In this document: positions 1 through 7,704 of the stretch, piece after piece
Layout of the letters: every line of letters starts with the position of its first letter
How positions within the stretch are numbered: position 1 is the first letter of the stretch
Assembly: GCF_016584085.1 (NCBI RefSeq)
Contig: NZ_NRSJ01000040.1
Span: forward strand, 1 to 47,972
Direction: 5' to 3'
DNA from: Halochromatium glycolicum
Lineage (GTDB): Bacteria > Pseudomonadota > Gammaproteobacteria > Chromatiales > Chromatiaceae
DNA: 47,972 nucleotides
Program-made: the position numbers and the translations under genes
The notes under the pieces: model-generated
Seen by the model: only the letters and a program-made list of their open reading frames with translations
Database searches by the model: none
Told to the model about the DNA's origin: nothing

Positions 1-127
1 GTGGCTTACGTGCGGTCGGTGGCGCGGAAGCGTTCTGCGTCCTGCGCTCAGTCTGGGAGACCAGCAAGCTCAAGGGGCAGAATCCCTTTGAGGTTCTGCG
101 TCAGGCGCTGACAGCCTGAGTAGTTAC
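1..127 (+). mobile_element. Right end of an IS66-like insertion sequence (truncated by window edge)
   Basis: The transposase tail (3-119) is followed within 8 bp by TTAC at 124-127. IS66-family elements end in ...TTAC, and in many of them the transposase stop lies next to the terminal repeat. The outermost sequence read inward would be GTAACTACTCAGGC. The left end is outside the window, so the inverted repeat and target duplication cannot be checked. Confidence 0.45.
3..119 (+). CDS. IS66-like transposase, C-terminal fragment
   Basis: An open frame enters from the left edge and gives 38 codons before TGA at 117-119. It contains FCVLRSVWETSKLKGQNPF followed by EVLRQAL. This looks like the C-terminal tail of IS66-family (DDE) transposases, which ends in a helix of the type LRS-(10-15 aa)-LRxxL. 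Only the tail is visible, so whether the gene is intact cannot be told. It marks the left border of the EPS locus. Confidence 0.5.
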   Translation, partial: GLRAVGGAEAFCVLRSVWETSKLKGQNPFEVLRQALTA

Positions 128-412
128 AAAATGGTAACGAAAAGCGTGTTATTCTCCTCGGAAAAGGTTTCAGTTGTCGAAGCGGGTTCATTCAAACGTT
201 TGTTGGGATGCTTTTCAATCTCGATGCAGGCGAGTCCGCCAGACTTACCTTTGCGGTGCGCCCGATACGCGAAATCTAAATCGAAAGCATTATTCGCCGA
301 TCTCCAACAACGGCAAATATCGTGTGGCGTGGCCAAGAGCGCCAAGGATTGCTCTCCTGTCCAGATTTTCTCATCCTCCTTACGCACAGCAGCCTGAAGC
401 ACAGCAGTAAAA
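128..412. other. Intergenic region before the initiating transferase
   Basis: This stretch of 285 bp between the IS end and the first EPS gene is richer in A/T than its surroundings. Short open frames here have no ribosome-binding site or recognisable protein. A promoter for the gene at 413 probably lies here, but I found no convincing -35/-10 or -24/-12 pair. Confidence 0.3.
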
Positions 413-2035
413 ATGGAGCTCCGCGCCGGTTTTGCCTTCCTTCTAGCGCTCTTCCTGTCGATGGCCTTGATTCCGCCGTTGGTGCGCATCGCTCGCCCGC
501 TCGGGATGGTGGACGCCGGTGGCGGCCGGAAGGTGCATGAGGGGAGCGTCCCGCGGATTGGTGGCGTCGCCATCTTTGTCGGGTTCCTCGTGTCGGTGCT
601 GTTCTGGGTTCCGATGGAGCAGGGCATCGAGGTCTTTCTCGCAGCCGTGGCGGTGCTGTTCGTCTTCGGTCTGCTGGACGATCGCTTCAATCTCGACTAT
701 CGGCTAAAGCTGTTGGGGCAGCTGCTGGCGGCGGGAATTGTGATATTCGGCGCCGACGTGCTGATCCAGCGCTTGGCGTTTTGGCCCGGCGGCCTCCTGC
801 CGGAGTGGATCGCAATACCGCTGACGCTGCTGGTCCTCGCGGGTGTCACCAACGCGGTCAACCTCTCCGATGGCCTGGATGGGCTCGCTGGCGGTATCGG
901 TCTGCTGGCGGTCTCCGGCCTGCTCGTGCTCGGCGTCGAGAGCGACGCCGGTGCATTGCTGATCGTTCTAGGCTCGCTGCTCGGCGCAATCCTCGGTTTT
1001 CTGCGCTTCAATACCTTCCCGGCGCAGCTCTTCATGGGCGACGCCGGGAGCCAGCTCCTCGGCTTCAGTATCGGCGTGCTGGCCGTGATCATCACCCAGC
1101 GGCCCAGCGCCGAGCTGAGTCCCGTGCTGCCCTTGCTGGTGCTTGGACTGCCGATTCTGGATATGCTCACGGTGATGATTGGCCGCATCGCTCGCGGCCG
1201 CTCGCCATTCAAGGCCGACCGCACCCATCTGCATCACCGCCTGCTCGCCGCGGGGATGTCGCAGTCAGAAGCCGTCAGCCTGATCTATGGGCTCCAGTTC
1301 CTGTTGATCCTGGTGGCCTATCTGCTGCGTCACGCCGCGGACGGCCTGATCTTCGTAACGGCGCTGAGTGTTGGTGGGCTGCTGTTGATCGGATTGCGGT
1401 CAGTCGAGCGGCACCGGGCCGAGCTGCGCAACCGGACACGACAGCAACAGCCGTTTACGCGGTTCGCTGGATGGCTACGCCGAAAAGGGCTGCTTCGGGT
1501 GTCCTTGACAGGGCTGAGTATTGGCCTGCCGCTGTTCCTGCTGTTTGGCACCCTGGCCGCACCAGCGGTCGGCCCTGATATCGGGGTGCTTGCCGCTGTG
1601 CTTGGCGGCACGCTGGCGTTCATCCTTCAGACCAAACGGGTGCCCTTCTTCGCCCTGGAGCGCTTGAGCAGCTATACGCTGGCCCTAGGCGTGGCCTACT
1701 TGCTCGCCGGCTCGCCACTCGAAACTGCCTGCCCCGCCTGCATAACGTTAATCTACGGGGCCCTAGCGGCCGCCGCAGCGGTTTGCGTATGGAGGTCGAG
1801 CGAAGGCTTTCACGTCAATAGCCTCGACCTGCTGATCCTGCTGGGGGCCTTGGTTGCCCCCACACTGCACGGGTTGGGACTGGCGGACCTCGGCGCGCTG
1901 GTGCTGCACGCCATCATCCTGTTTTACGGTATTGAAATACTGATGCACGTGGAGGGGCGTCGTTGGGACTGGCTGCGGATCGCGACCCTTATCGGACTCG
2001 CCGTGCTAGCCGTGCGGGGGCTTCTGTTAGTCTGA
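413..2035 (+). CDS. MraY/WecA-family undecaprenyl-phosphate sugar-1-phosphate transferase with extended C-terminus
   Basis: A polytopic inner-membrane protein of 540 aa that should transfer a HexNAc-1-phosphate from UDP-sugar to undecaprenyl phosphate, starting a repeat unit. The family motifs are visible in order: the Asp pair LLDDRFNLDYRLK (D89-D90), NLSDGLDGLAGG near residue 152, FMGDAGS near 209, and the cytosolic His motif THLHHRLL near 270. Typical WecA proteins are about 350-370 aa; this one continues for some 180 residues with about six more hydrophobic segments. The GT26 (WecG/TagA-like) enzyme at 33022 is a natural partner for adding the second sugar. It is the first gene of the locus and is followed by the regulator at 2154. 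The transferase call is firm; the exact sugar is not known. Confidence 0.9.
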   Translation: MELRAGFAFLLALFLSMALIPPLVRIARPLGMVDAGGGRKVHEGSVPRIGGVAIFVGFLVSVLFWVPMEQGIEVFLAAVAVLFVFGLLDDRFNLDYRLKLLGQLLAAGIVIFGADVLIQRLAFWPGGLLPEWIAIPLTLLVLAGVTNAVNLSDGLDGLAGGIGLLAVSGLLVLGVESDAGALLIVLGSLLGAILGFLRFNTFPAQLFMGDAGSQLLGFSIGVLAVIITQRPSAELSPVLPLLVLGLPILDMLTVMIGRIARGRSPFKADRTHLHHRLLAAGMSQSEAVSLIYGLQFLLILVAYLLRHAADGLIFVTALSVGGLLLIGLRSVERHRAELRNRTRQQQPFTRFAGWLRRKGLLRVSLTGLSIGLPLFLLFGTLAAPAVGPDIGVLAAVLGGTLAFILQTKRVPFFALERLSSYTLALGVAYLLAGSPLETACPACITLIYGALAAAAAVCVWRSSEGFHVNSLDLLILLGALVAPTLHGLGLADLGALVLHAIILFYGIEILMHVEGRRWDWLRIATLIGLAVLAVRGLLLV

Positions 2036-2067
2036 AGGGGTTAGTCTGAACGGGTTAGTCTGAGGGG
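2026..2067 (+). repeat. Three tandem 14-bp repeats spanning a stop codon
   Basis: Three head-to-tail copies of GTTAGTCTGAAGGG (2026-2039, 2040-2053, 2054-2067), differing only in the last bases. The first copy contains the final Leu-Val-stop of the preceding gene. Each copy therefore repeats the end of that gene in a different frame. This looks like a local slippage duplication. Confidence 0.8.
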
Positions 2068-2153
2068 GTCGAGTATCCGGCTGCTCCGAAGGTGCGGCTG
2101 GGTGTTGGCTTATTGATCCGCGAACGAATCATGAGCAGTGCAAGCGAGAACCG

Positions 2154-3599
2154 ATGTCAGAGGATAAAGCGCCCCAAGGTGCCGAACAGCCCCGTCACGA
2201 TGTCTTGGCCTCTGCCTTTCGCGGCTGGATGCCTCAAGAGCATCCAGCGTCGAAACGCCATGTGCTGGTATTTGGGCGCGGGAAGCTCGACGCTAGCGCA
2301 GCCGCCGCGTTGTGCGACAACGGTTGGGTGCTGCTCTGTGCTGAGACCCTTGAAGAGGCGACCGAGCTCTGTGACAAGTTCGATGTCCTCACCGGCCTCG
2401 CGCTCTGTCCGCACCCGCTCACCGATGAGGAGCTCTGCCGAATCAGCGGTGGGGTCAACCGCTTGCGCAGATTGCAGTGGTTGGCGTTGTTAACGCGGGA
2501 AGACCTGGCGCGCGCCGATGTCAGATGGTTGATCATCGGAGCCTTGCGGGACTATCAGCTCTACCCTGTCGATGTGACCCGCCTGACCATCGCCCTTGGA
2601 CACGCCTGGGGAATCGCGGCGCTCGCTGAGGCTGAGCGTCGCGCCAATTGCCACGATCGCAACGGACGCTTTGGTCTGGTCGGCACGAGCCCGCCGATGA
2701 TGCGGCTGTACGATCAGATCGAGCGCGTCGCCGAAGCCGACCTTCCGGTGCTCGTCACCGGAGAAACCGGAACCGGCAAAGAACTGGTGGTACGAGCCAT
2801 CCATGCCCAGTCGCCCCGGGCCACCGAGCCCTTCGTGGCGCTGAACTGCGCAGCGATACCGGAATCGCTGATACAAGCGGAGCTGTTCGGCGTGACGAAG
2901 GGCGCCTTCACCGATGCCACCGTCGACAATGAAGGGATGATTCGGGCCGCCGACGGCGGCACCCTGCTGCTGGATGAGGTTGGGGAACTGCCGCTGCAAT
3001 CGCAGGCGAGCCTGCTGCGCTTCCTCGAGGAGAGGACCGTCACGCCGGTAGGCGGTCGAAACAGTGTCTCGGTCGATATTACGATCATCGCGAGCACCAA
3101 TCGGGACCTATCCGAAGAGGTCCAGCGGGGACGCTTTCGGCGCGATCTGCTCTATCGCCTCGATGTGCTGGCCGTCGAGACGCCGCCGCTCCGCGATCGG
3201 GTCGCCGATATTGAGGCCCTGGCCGAGCATTTCCTGTGCACCGCATTCCGCGACAATGTCATGCAGCGGCGGCCGCACGGCTTAACCGATGATGCCCTGG
3301 ACTGGCTGAGGGTCCAAGCTTGGCCCGGCAACGTCCGCGAGCTTCGCAGCTGTATCATCCAGGCCGCGCTGAAGTGTCGCGGCCACCAGATTACCGCCAA
3401 CGACCTGATTCGGCTGCGGCCCGCCCCAAGTGCGCCGAGCGAATCGCTCAGCGAACTCGTCCAGAGCACCGAGAAGGGAACCCTCGAGCGGCTCTTGGCC
3501 CAGAATGGAGGGAACGCCAGTCAGACTGCCCGGGACCTCCAGGTCTCCAGGACGACCCTCTACCGGCTGATGGCGAAACACGGCATTGCACGGTCCTGA
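2154..3599 (+). CDS. VpsR-like sigma-54 activator-family (AAA+/Fis) transcriptional regulator of EPS
   Basis: A 481-aa protein with three parts. The N-terminal part (about 35-160) resembles a receiver fold but has no clear phospho-acceptor Asp; its pattern (VLVFGRGKL, RWLALLTRED) recalls the VpsR-type domain. The AAA+ domain has Walker A GETGTGKE (203-210), Walker B TLLLDEVGE (D274-E275), the R-finger region FRRDLLYRLD and WPGNVREL. The C-terminal Fis-type helix-turn-helix is ARDLQVSRTTLYRLMAKHG. The sigma-54-contacting loop reads GAFTDA (250-255), not the usual GAFTGA. VpsR of Vibrio cholerae is a cyclic-di-GMP-responsive activator of EPS and biofilm genes, so the same role is likely here. 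Its place between the first EPS gene and the PEP-CTERM operon supports this. Ligand, targets and sigma factor are inferred. Confidence 0.88.
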   Translation: MSEDKAPQGAEQPRHDVLASAFRGWMPQEHPASKRHVLVFGRGKLDASAAAALCDNGWVLLCAETLEEATELCDKFDVLTGLALCPHPLTDEELCRISGGVNRLRRLQWLALLTREDLARADVRWLIIGALRDYQLYPVDVTRLTIALGHAWGIAALAEAERRANCHDRNGRFGLVGTSPPMMRLYDQIERVAEADLPVLVTGETGTGKELVVRAIHAQSPRATEPFVALNCAAIPESLIQAELFGVTKGAFTDATVDNEGMIRAADGGTLLLDEVGELPLQSQASLLRFLEERTVTPVGGRNSVSVDITIIASTNRDLSEEVQRGRFRRDLLYRLDVLAVETPPLRDRVADIEALAEHFLCTAFRDNVMQRRPHGLTDDALDWLRVQAWPGNVRELRSCIIQAALKCRGHQITANDLIRLRPAPSAPSESLSELVQSTEKGTLERLLAQNGGNASQTARDLQVSRTTLYRLMAKHGIARS

Positions 3600-3667
3600 G
3601 GGCCAACTGACCTGACGCGCGTTCTAATGGCGCCTTGGCTTCGATCTCGCTAAGAGGCCCTGGCAGA

Positions 3668-3696
3668 CCAGCTTCCTTGCTAGCGCAAGCTGCTGG
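3668..3696. terminator. Interrupted hairpin between convergent genes
   Basis: CCAGC (3668-3672) pairs with GCTGG (3692-3696), and CTTGC (3676-3680) pairs with GCAAG (3685-3689) around a TAGC loop. It lies between the ends of the regulator and the convergent TPR gene. A TTT follows on the plus strand. A bidirectional terminator is plausible but has only a short T-run. Confidence 0.4.
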
Positions 3697-3790
3697 TTTC
3701 GATCGCAACTTAGGGCGCTCTGCTAGGGCCTGTTCGCCCGGCGAGCCTAATCCTGGAAAGGGCTCTGAAAATGCGCCGCGCGTGAGAGCG

Positions 3791-6175
3791 TCAGGGTGCG
3801 TTCTCCGCCAACGTCGCGCGCGCCTCATCGATACCCGGGAAGACGGTACCCGAGTCGATGGCCCGACGCAGGAGCGCTCGGCCCTCCTCGATCCGGCCCA
3901 CCTTGAGATACGCCATCCCAAGGTGATGATGATGCTCCGCCGAGTCGAGCCCCAGCTCTGATGCCTGCTCCAGCAGCTCGAGACTGCGGCCATAGTTACC
4001 ACTGCGGTACAGAACCCAGCCCGCCGTATCCAACAGCACCGGCTGCTCGGAGTCCTCGAACGCCTCGGTCAGCTCCCGTGCGTAGGCGAGGCGGCCTGGA
4101 TCATCAGCCTGCCGATTGGCGATCAGCATCGCCAGGTTGTTCGCCGAGACCGTCGCCTTGGGCGCGCGCTCCAGCACCTCTTCGTAGGCGGCCATCGCGG
4201 CCTCGATATCGCCGGCCTCCTGCTGCACCAGCCCCAGCATTTGCACCAGCGCGAGGTTGCGGCCGGTCGCATCGACACCGATCTGCACCGTCTCGAGCGC
4301 AGCGTCGAACTCACCGGCACCCAACTGTAATCGTGCCAGCCGCTCATAGGCACGCGGTGACTGCGGCATGCGGCGCATGATCGTCGCGTACTGGTCGCGG
4401 GCGTCGTCGGGCCGGCCGTTGGCGAGATAGATGTCGCCAAGCAGGTTCATCGCAACCAGGTTGTCGGGATCATCGGCCAGAAGCTGCTCGACGCGCTGCT
4501 CGGCCCGCTCTGGCTGCTCCATTGCCAGATAACTGCGAGCGAGCGCGATCAGCGGCTCGGCGGCCGCCGGCTCCTTCTCGAGCGCGGTCTCGAACTGTGT
4601 AATCGCCGCGTCGTGGTCGTCTTGGCCCTGCAGCACGAGTCCCTTCAAGTAGTAGCCGAGGGGGTGCTCCGGGCGGGTGCTCAGCACCCGCTCAGCCGTC
4701 GTTGCCAGCGCCTCGGTGTCCTGCTGGCTGAGCTGCAGTCGAGCCAGGGCCGTCTGCACCTCGCCGCTGTCCGGTACGCGGGAGAGGAACCCCTCCAGCA
4801 CCTGGGCAGCGCCGGCGGGGTCGCCGGTGCGCAACCGCAGCTCAGCCAGCTCGAGATGGGCCGGTGCCGCGGTCGGCGCCGCCTCGATCGCGACCTGGAG
4901 TGCGTCTTCAGCCAGTGCGATCTCGTCCCGTTGGGTATGGACCTGGGCCAACAGGCGCAATGCACGCACGGACTCCGGGTCATTCCGCAGCAGGGACCGC
5001 AGATCGGCGATCGCCTGCTCGGTCTCGCCGCGCTCCAGCTCCACGGCGGCGCGCACGAGCAATGCATCCGTGCTCGCGTTGTCTTCAGCCAATGCCTCCT
5101 CGGCCAGCGCCAGTGCCCGGTCCGCCTCACCCCGGCTCAGCGCGAGGGCGGCCAGCCTTCCGAGCGCGCGCGGTGCAGCCGGCCCGTCGGCATGGGTCTC
5201 GATGATGGTCTCATAGGTCTCCACCATCGCATCCACCTGGCCGGCCGCCCCGTAGCGTTCGGCCAGTGAAAACTTCAGCTCCGCATCGTCCGGCGCCTGA
5301 TCGATCCATTGCTGGAGCTCGGAGAGAGCCGCCTCGCCTCCCTGCGTCTCGGCGACAAACTGCACCAGCATCAGCTTGCGCTCGCGATCATCGGGGGCGG
5401 CCGCAATCGCGGAGCGCAGGGTCGCCTCGGCCGCATCGAGCTGGCCCTGGGCGGCGAGGTAGCGCGCGAGGAGCAACTGCGGCGAAAAGGCGTCTGGCTG
5501 TTGGGCGGCGATCTGTTCCAGTGTCGCCACCACCGCTTCCGTTTCGCCGAGGGCCTCGTGTGCCCGGGCCAACGCCTCACGCAGGCCGATCCGCTCCGGA
5601 TGCGCGGCAACGGCCCGTTCCAGCAATGCCTTGGCCTCCTCAGGGCGCGCCTGCTGCGTGCGGATGTCCGCCAGCAGTGCCAACGCCTCGGCGTGATCGG
5701 CGTCGATCGCGAGCGCTGCTTCGCAGTCTTCGGCGCCGCCTTCCAGGTCACCGTCGGTCGCCTTGACGGCGCCGCGCAGGACCAGCGCACCGGCGTTGCC
5801 GGGGTCAGCCGCAAGGACGGCCTCCGCCTCCGCCAATGCCTCGTCGCGCTTGCCACCCGCCAGCAGAAGGGTCCCGAGCTTGATCCGGGCCGGGTGGTTC
5901 TCGGGGTCGAGCTCGACCGCTCGCGAATAGGCTTGGAAGGCCGGGCGCCAATTCTTCTCCGCCTCTTCGATCTGCGCGAGCACAAACCACGCCTGCGGCT
6001 GCTGCGCGTCGATCTGCAGGACGTTCTTGATCTCGAGGCGCGCCTTGGTCAGCTCGCCCTCCTCGAACAGCTCGGTGCCCCGCTCAAGATAATTCTGCGC
6101 CCGGCCTTCCTTGCTACAGCCCGTTGACCCGAAGGCGAGAAGCAGAACAAGGCACACTATAACGACGTACTGCAT
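3791..6175 (-). CDS. TPR-repeat lipoprotein of the PEP-CTERM system (PrsT-like)
   Basis: A 794-aa protein with a lipoprotein signal (MQYVVIVCLVLLLAFGSTGC, modified Cys at residue 20), followed by an almost continuous series of tetratricopeptide repeats, for example AFQAYSRAVELDPENHPA and AITQFETALEKEPAAAEPL. This is the architecture of PrsT, a TPR protein commonly found with exosortase/EPS loci and thought to act as a periplasmic scaffold. I chose the start at 6175 because it begins the signal peptide directly; the frame is open further upstream to a TTG at 6256, which would put 27 residues before it. It is transcribed divergently from the PEP-CTERM protein gene and shares its 570-bp control region. 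The TPR and lipoprotein calls are firm; equivalence to PrsT is from context. Confidence 0.85.
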   Translation of the reverse strand: MQYVVIVCLVLLLAFGSTGCSKEGRAQNYLERGTELFEEGELTKARLEIKNVLQIDAQQPQAWFVLAQIEEAEKNWRPAFQAYSRAVELDPENHPARIKLGTLLLAGGKRDEALAEAEAVLAADPGNAGALVLRGAVKATDGDLEGGAEDCEAALAIDADHAEALALLADIRTQQARPEEAKALLERAVAAHPERIGLREALARAHEALGETEAVVATLEQIAAQQPDAFSPQLLLARYLAAQGQLDAAEATLRSAIAAAPDDRERKLMLVQFVAETQGGEAALSELQQWIDQAPDDAELKFSLAERYGAAGQVDAMVETYETIIETHADGPAAPRALGRLAALALSRGEADRALALAEEALAEDNASTDALLVRAAVELERGETEQAIADLRSLLRNDPESVRALRLLAQVHTQRDEIALAEDALQVAIEAAPTAAPAHLELAELRLRTGDPAGAAQVLEGFLSRVPDSGEVQTALARLQLSQQDTEALATTAERVLSTRPEHPLGYYLKGLVLQGQDDHDAAITQFETALEKEPAAAEPLIALARSYLAMEQPERAEQRVEQLLADDPDNLVAMNLLGDIYLANGRPDDARDQYATIMRRMPQSPRAYERLARLQLGAGEFDAALETVQIGVDATGRNLALVQMLGLVQQEAGDIEAAMAAYEEVLERAPKATVSANNLAMLIANRQADDPGRLAYARELTEAFEDSEQPVLLDTAGWVLYRSGNYGRSLELLEQASELGLDSAEHHHHLGMAYLKVGRIEEGRALLRRAIDSGTVFPGIDEARATLAENAP

Positions 6176-6515
6176 GAGTTGGCTCGCGATGTGAGTGAAG
6201 ATTAAGTGTTCCGACGCTGCAATCGAGGACGGCGATCCATTGACTGCCAGTAACAAGGGGCGCGCACTGACGTCGCGACGGCCTTAAGCCGAGGAGCTCT
6301 GATCAGGTGGCGCGTCAGAATCGCCTAAAGTTTCTCGCAGCACCGGTCGCGCGCGCAACAACCAATAGTGACGCGGCTAGAGAAAGGCCGCATTGGCTGG
6401 TTGAGCCCGTGCCGTTCCCGCGCGCCGCGGCCGCGTTGTCAGCCTGCTTTACACCTCGCTGGTTTGCTTGCTCAGGCTAGGCCCTTGAAACGCAAAGCAG
6501 CTTTCGGGTTCGATC

Positions 6516-6533
6516 ATGTGACGCGCGTCACAT
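6516..6533. promoter_or_regulatory. Perfect 18-bp palindrome, CRP/Vfr-type site
   Basis: ATGTGACGCGCGTCACAT is an exact inverted repeat and contains TGTGA-N6-TCACA, the full CRP-family consensus. It also fits TGT-N10-ACA, the NifA-type enhancer pattern. Its centre is about 130 bp upstream of the start predicted from the -24/-12 promoter, a distance that suits an enhancer or modulator site rather than a class I/II CRP site. Confidence 0.6.
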
Positions 6534-6542
6534 TTTGGCTTC

Positions 6543-6566
6543 ACCTGTACCACCCTTGTTACAGGT
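6543..6566. promoter_or_regulatory. 7-bp inverted repeat with 10-bp spacer (putative activator site)
   Basis: ACCTGTA (6543-6549) and TACAGGT (6560-6566) are exact reverse complements separated by 10 bp. The centre lies about 100 bp upstream of the predicted sigma-54 transcription start, where upstream activator sites normally sit. The half-site length and 10-bp spacing match the layout described for VpsR boxes, although the half-site sequence differs. Confidence 0.5.
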
Positions 6567-6629
6567 CTCAGTCGCTGCTCGAAGAACGCTTTCTCCACAA
6601 AGCTATGAAAAAAATGAAAAAAACAACTC

Positions 6630-6645
6630 TGGCATAAGATCTGCT
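6630..6645 (+). promoter_or_regulatory. Sigma-54 (-24/-12) promoter of the PEP-CTERM gene
   Basis: TGGCATAAGATCTGCT matches TGGCAC-N5-TTGCW with the invariant GG and GC exactly 10 bp apart. Transcription would start near 6656, leaving a leader of about 90 nt before the ATG at 6746. RpoN-dependent promoters in front of PEP-CTERM protein genes are known from other PEP-CTERM systems (Zoogloea). Confidence 0.7.
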
Positions 6646-6745
6646 TAGATGGCATTGAGCACGAAGGTGTCGCGGCTGCCGTCAACGGCGAGTCCCGTGA
6701 ACAGCTTTGCGCCTGTTTCAAATTCTTAAACTGGAGTGTTATGCC

Positions 6746-7339
6746 ATGTCCAAAATGAAGGTGCTAGCGGGGGCGGCTTTCGCGCTGTCCCTCGCGTTCG
6801 GTGTCGTTCACAATGCTACTGCGTCGACGATTGTTGGCCAGGATTTTGGTCCGCTAGGGGTAGGAGATTCAGAGATTTTCTACAACGTGCAGGCCACTCA
6901 GGCCAGGGCTTACAGTGACGCGTGGACTTTCACGGCCGCAGAAAATGCAATCGTGGATGTGGTCCTGGTTGACATCTCTGTTCTCGACGGGGCTGGGGGT
7001 GGCCTAGGTCTTCTTTCCGGGATTATCTCGGGCGGTACCGTCGACGGTACACTCTGGGAAGGGACCATAGGTTCGATCGGTTCTTCTATCACTACATTCG
7101 ACCCGACGGTCCTGTTAGACGCCGGCACCGGCGCGGCTACTCCTTTTGAACTCCTCTCTGCTGTGGTCAATGCTGGCGAGGAGATTGGAATCGTGGTCTC
7201 AGGAGACGGCCCGGCGGGCTACGCAGGTATCGTGTCGCTGACTCAAGTGCCTATCCCCGCTGCCGTTTGGCTGTTCGGCTCCAGCCTCTTAGGTGTGGTG
7301 TGGGTTGGCCGTCGTCGGCGTTCGGCTCAAACCGCCTGA
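6746..7339 (+). CDS. PEP-CTERM (VPLPA-type) secreted sorting-signal protein
   Basis: A 197-aa exported protein with an N-terminal signal peptide (KMKVLAGAAFALSLAFG...NATAS). It is low in Cys and rich in Gly, Ala, Val and acidic residues. The C-terminus is a sorting signal: VPIPAAVWLFGSSLLGVV followed by WVGRRRR, which is the motif, hydrophobic helix and basic tail pattern. The VPxPA form is the type handled by XrtD exosortases, and an XrtD-like gene lies at 38666. Start 6746 is set by GGAG at 6733-6736, nine bases upstream. The gene has its own promoter region and a strong terminator at 7364, so it is a separate transcript next to the EPS operon. The middle domain matches nothing I recognise. 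Confidence 0.9.
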   Translation: MSKMKVLAGAAFALSLAFGVVHNATASTIVGQDFGPLGVGDSEIFYNVQATQARAYSDAWTFTAAENAIVDVVLVDISVLDGAGGGLGLLSGIISGGTVDGTLWEGTIGSIGSSITTFDPTVLLDAGTGAATPFELLSAVVNAGEEIGIVVSGDGPAGYAGIVSLTQVPIPAAVWLFGSSLLGVVWVGRRRRSAQTA

Positions 7340-7363
7340 TCTAAACAAAGAAGACTGTTCACG

Positions 7364-7395
7364 GGGTGCGGCCTGTCAAGGCCGCGCCCTTTTTT
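7364..7395 (+). terminator. Rho-independent terminator after PEP-CTERM gene
   Basis: An 11-bp stem (GGGTGCGGCCT, 7364-7374, with AGGCCGCGCCC, 7379-7389; one G-T pair) with a GTCA loop is followed directly by six T (7390-7395). A textbook intrinsic terminator. Confidence 0.9.
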
Positions 7396-7480
7396 GTGTC
7401 AGCCTCCGCGGCACCGACATGGCCAGTTGGCTTCTCGATCACCATTTCGGGTGCTGCATCGCCGCAAGAATTGGTAGCGC

Positions 7481-7496
7481 TGGGCGTTCGGTTGCA
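7481..7496 (+). promoter_or_regulatory. Possible second sigma-54-type promoter
   Basis: TGGGCGTTCGGTTGCA has the GG and GC spaced by 10 bp and a full TTGCA at -12, but the middle of the -24 box (CACG) does not match. It lies 209 bp before the export gene. One such match could be chance. Confidence 0.3.
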
Positions 7497-7667
7497 TGGC
7501 GGCGTTCGCCATTCGCATCGCGCGGATGGTTTGCGTGTCCGTTTCAGTCGGTCCGCCTGCTCAATCGAGTGCGAACTGCGGTATTCAAGCCAATGATCAT
7601 GGCGCCGCGCTACCCCGCAGAATGAGATGCTCACGGCGTTCCACGGTGATGCATCGTCGCGTTTTTG

Positions 7668-7676
7668 TGCTATTCT
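7668..7676 (+). promoter_or_regulatory. Extended -10 element before export operon
   Basis: TGC-TATTCT is an extended -10 (TGN plus a five-of-six -10 hexamer). No good -35 is seen 16-18 bp upstream, as is common for extended -10 promoters. Transcription would begin near 7683, about 20 nt before the ATG. Confidence 0.4.
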
Positions 7677-7704
7677 TGGGTGACTTTTACCACAGACGCT
7701 AACG

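Larger units (their letters stand above)
6176..6745. promoter_or_regulatory. Divergent control region between TPR lipoprotein and PEP-CTERM gene
   Basis: No gene fits in these 570 bp. The right half contains three listed signals in a row: an 18-bp palindrome, a 7+7 dyad and a -24/-12 promoter. An A-rich stretch (6607-6624) lies between the dyad and the promoter and could serve as a bend or IHF region. No clear promoter was found for the leftward gene. Confidence 0.6.
7396..7704. other. Leader/promoter region of the EPS export operon
   Basis: These 309 bp lie between the terminator and the export lipoprotein gene. They contain a weak -24/-12-like sequence (7481) and an extended -10 (7668), listed separately. 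I see no credible small gene. Confidence 0.4.

Noticed and set aside
131..397. Short open frames between the IS end and the first gene
   Set aside because: No ribosome site, no motif, and overlapping frames on both strands.
6481..6510. GCAAAGC in the PEP-CTERM upstream region as a GEMM core
   Set aside because: Other conserved GEMM parts (tetraloop receptor, closing helix) are missing.
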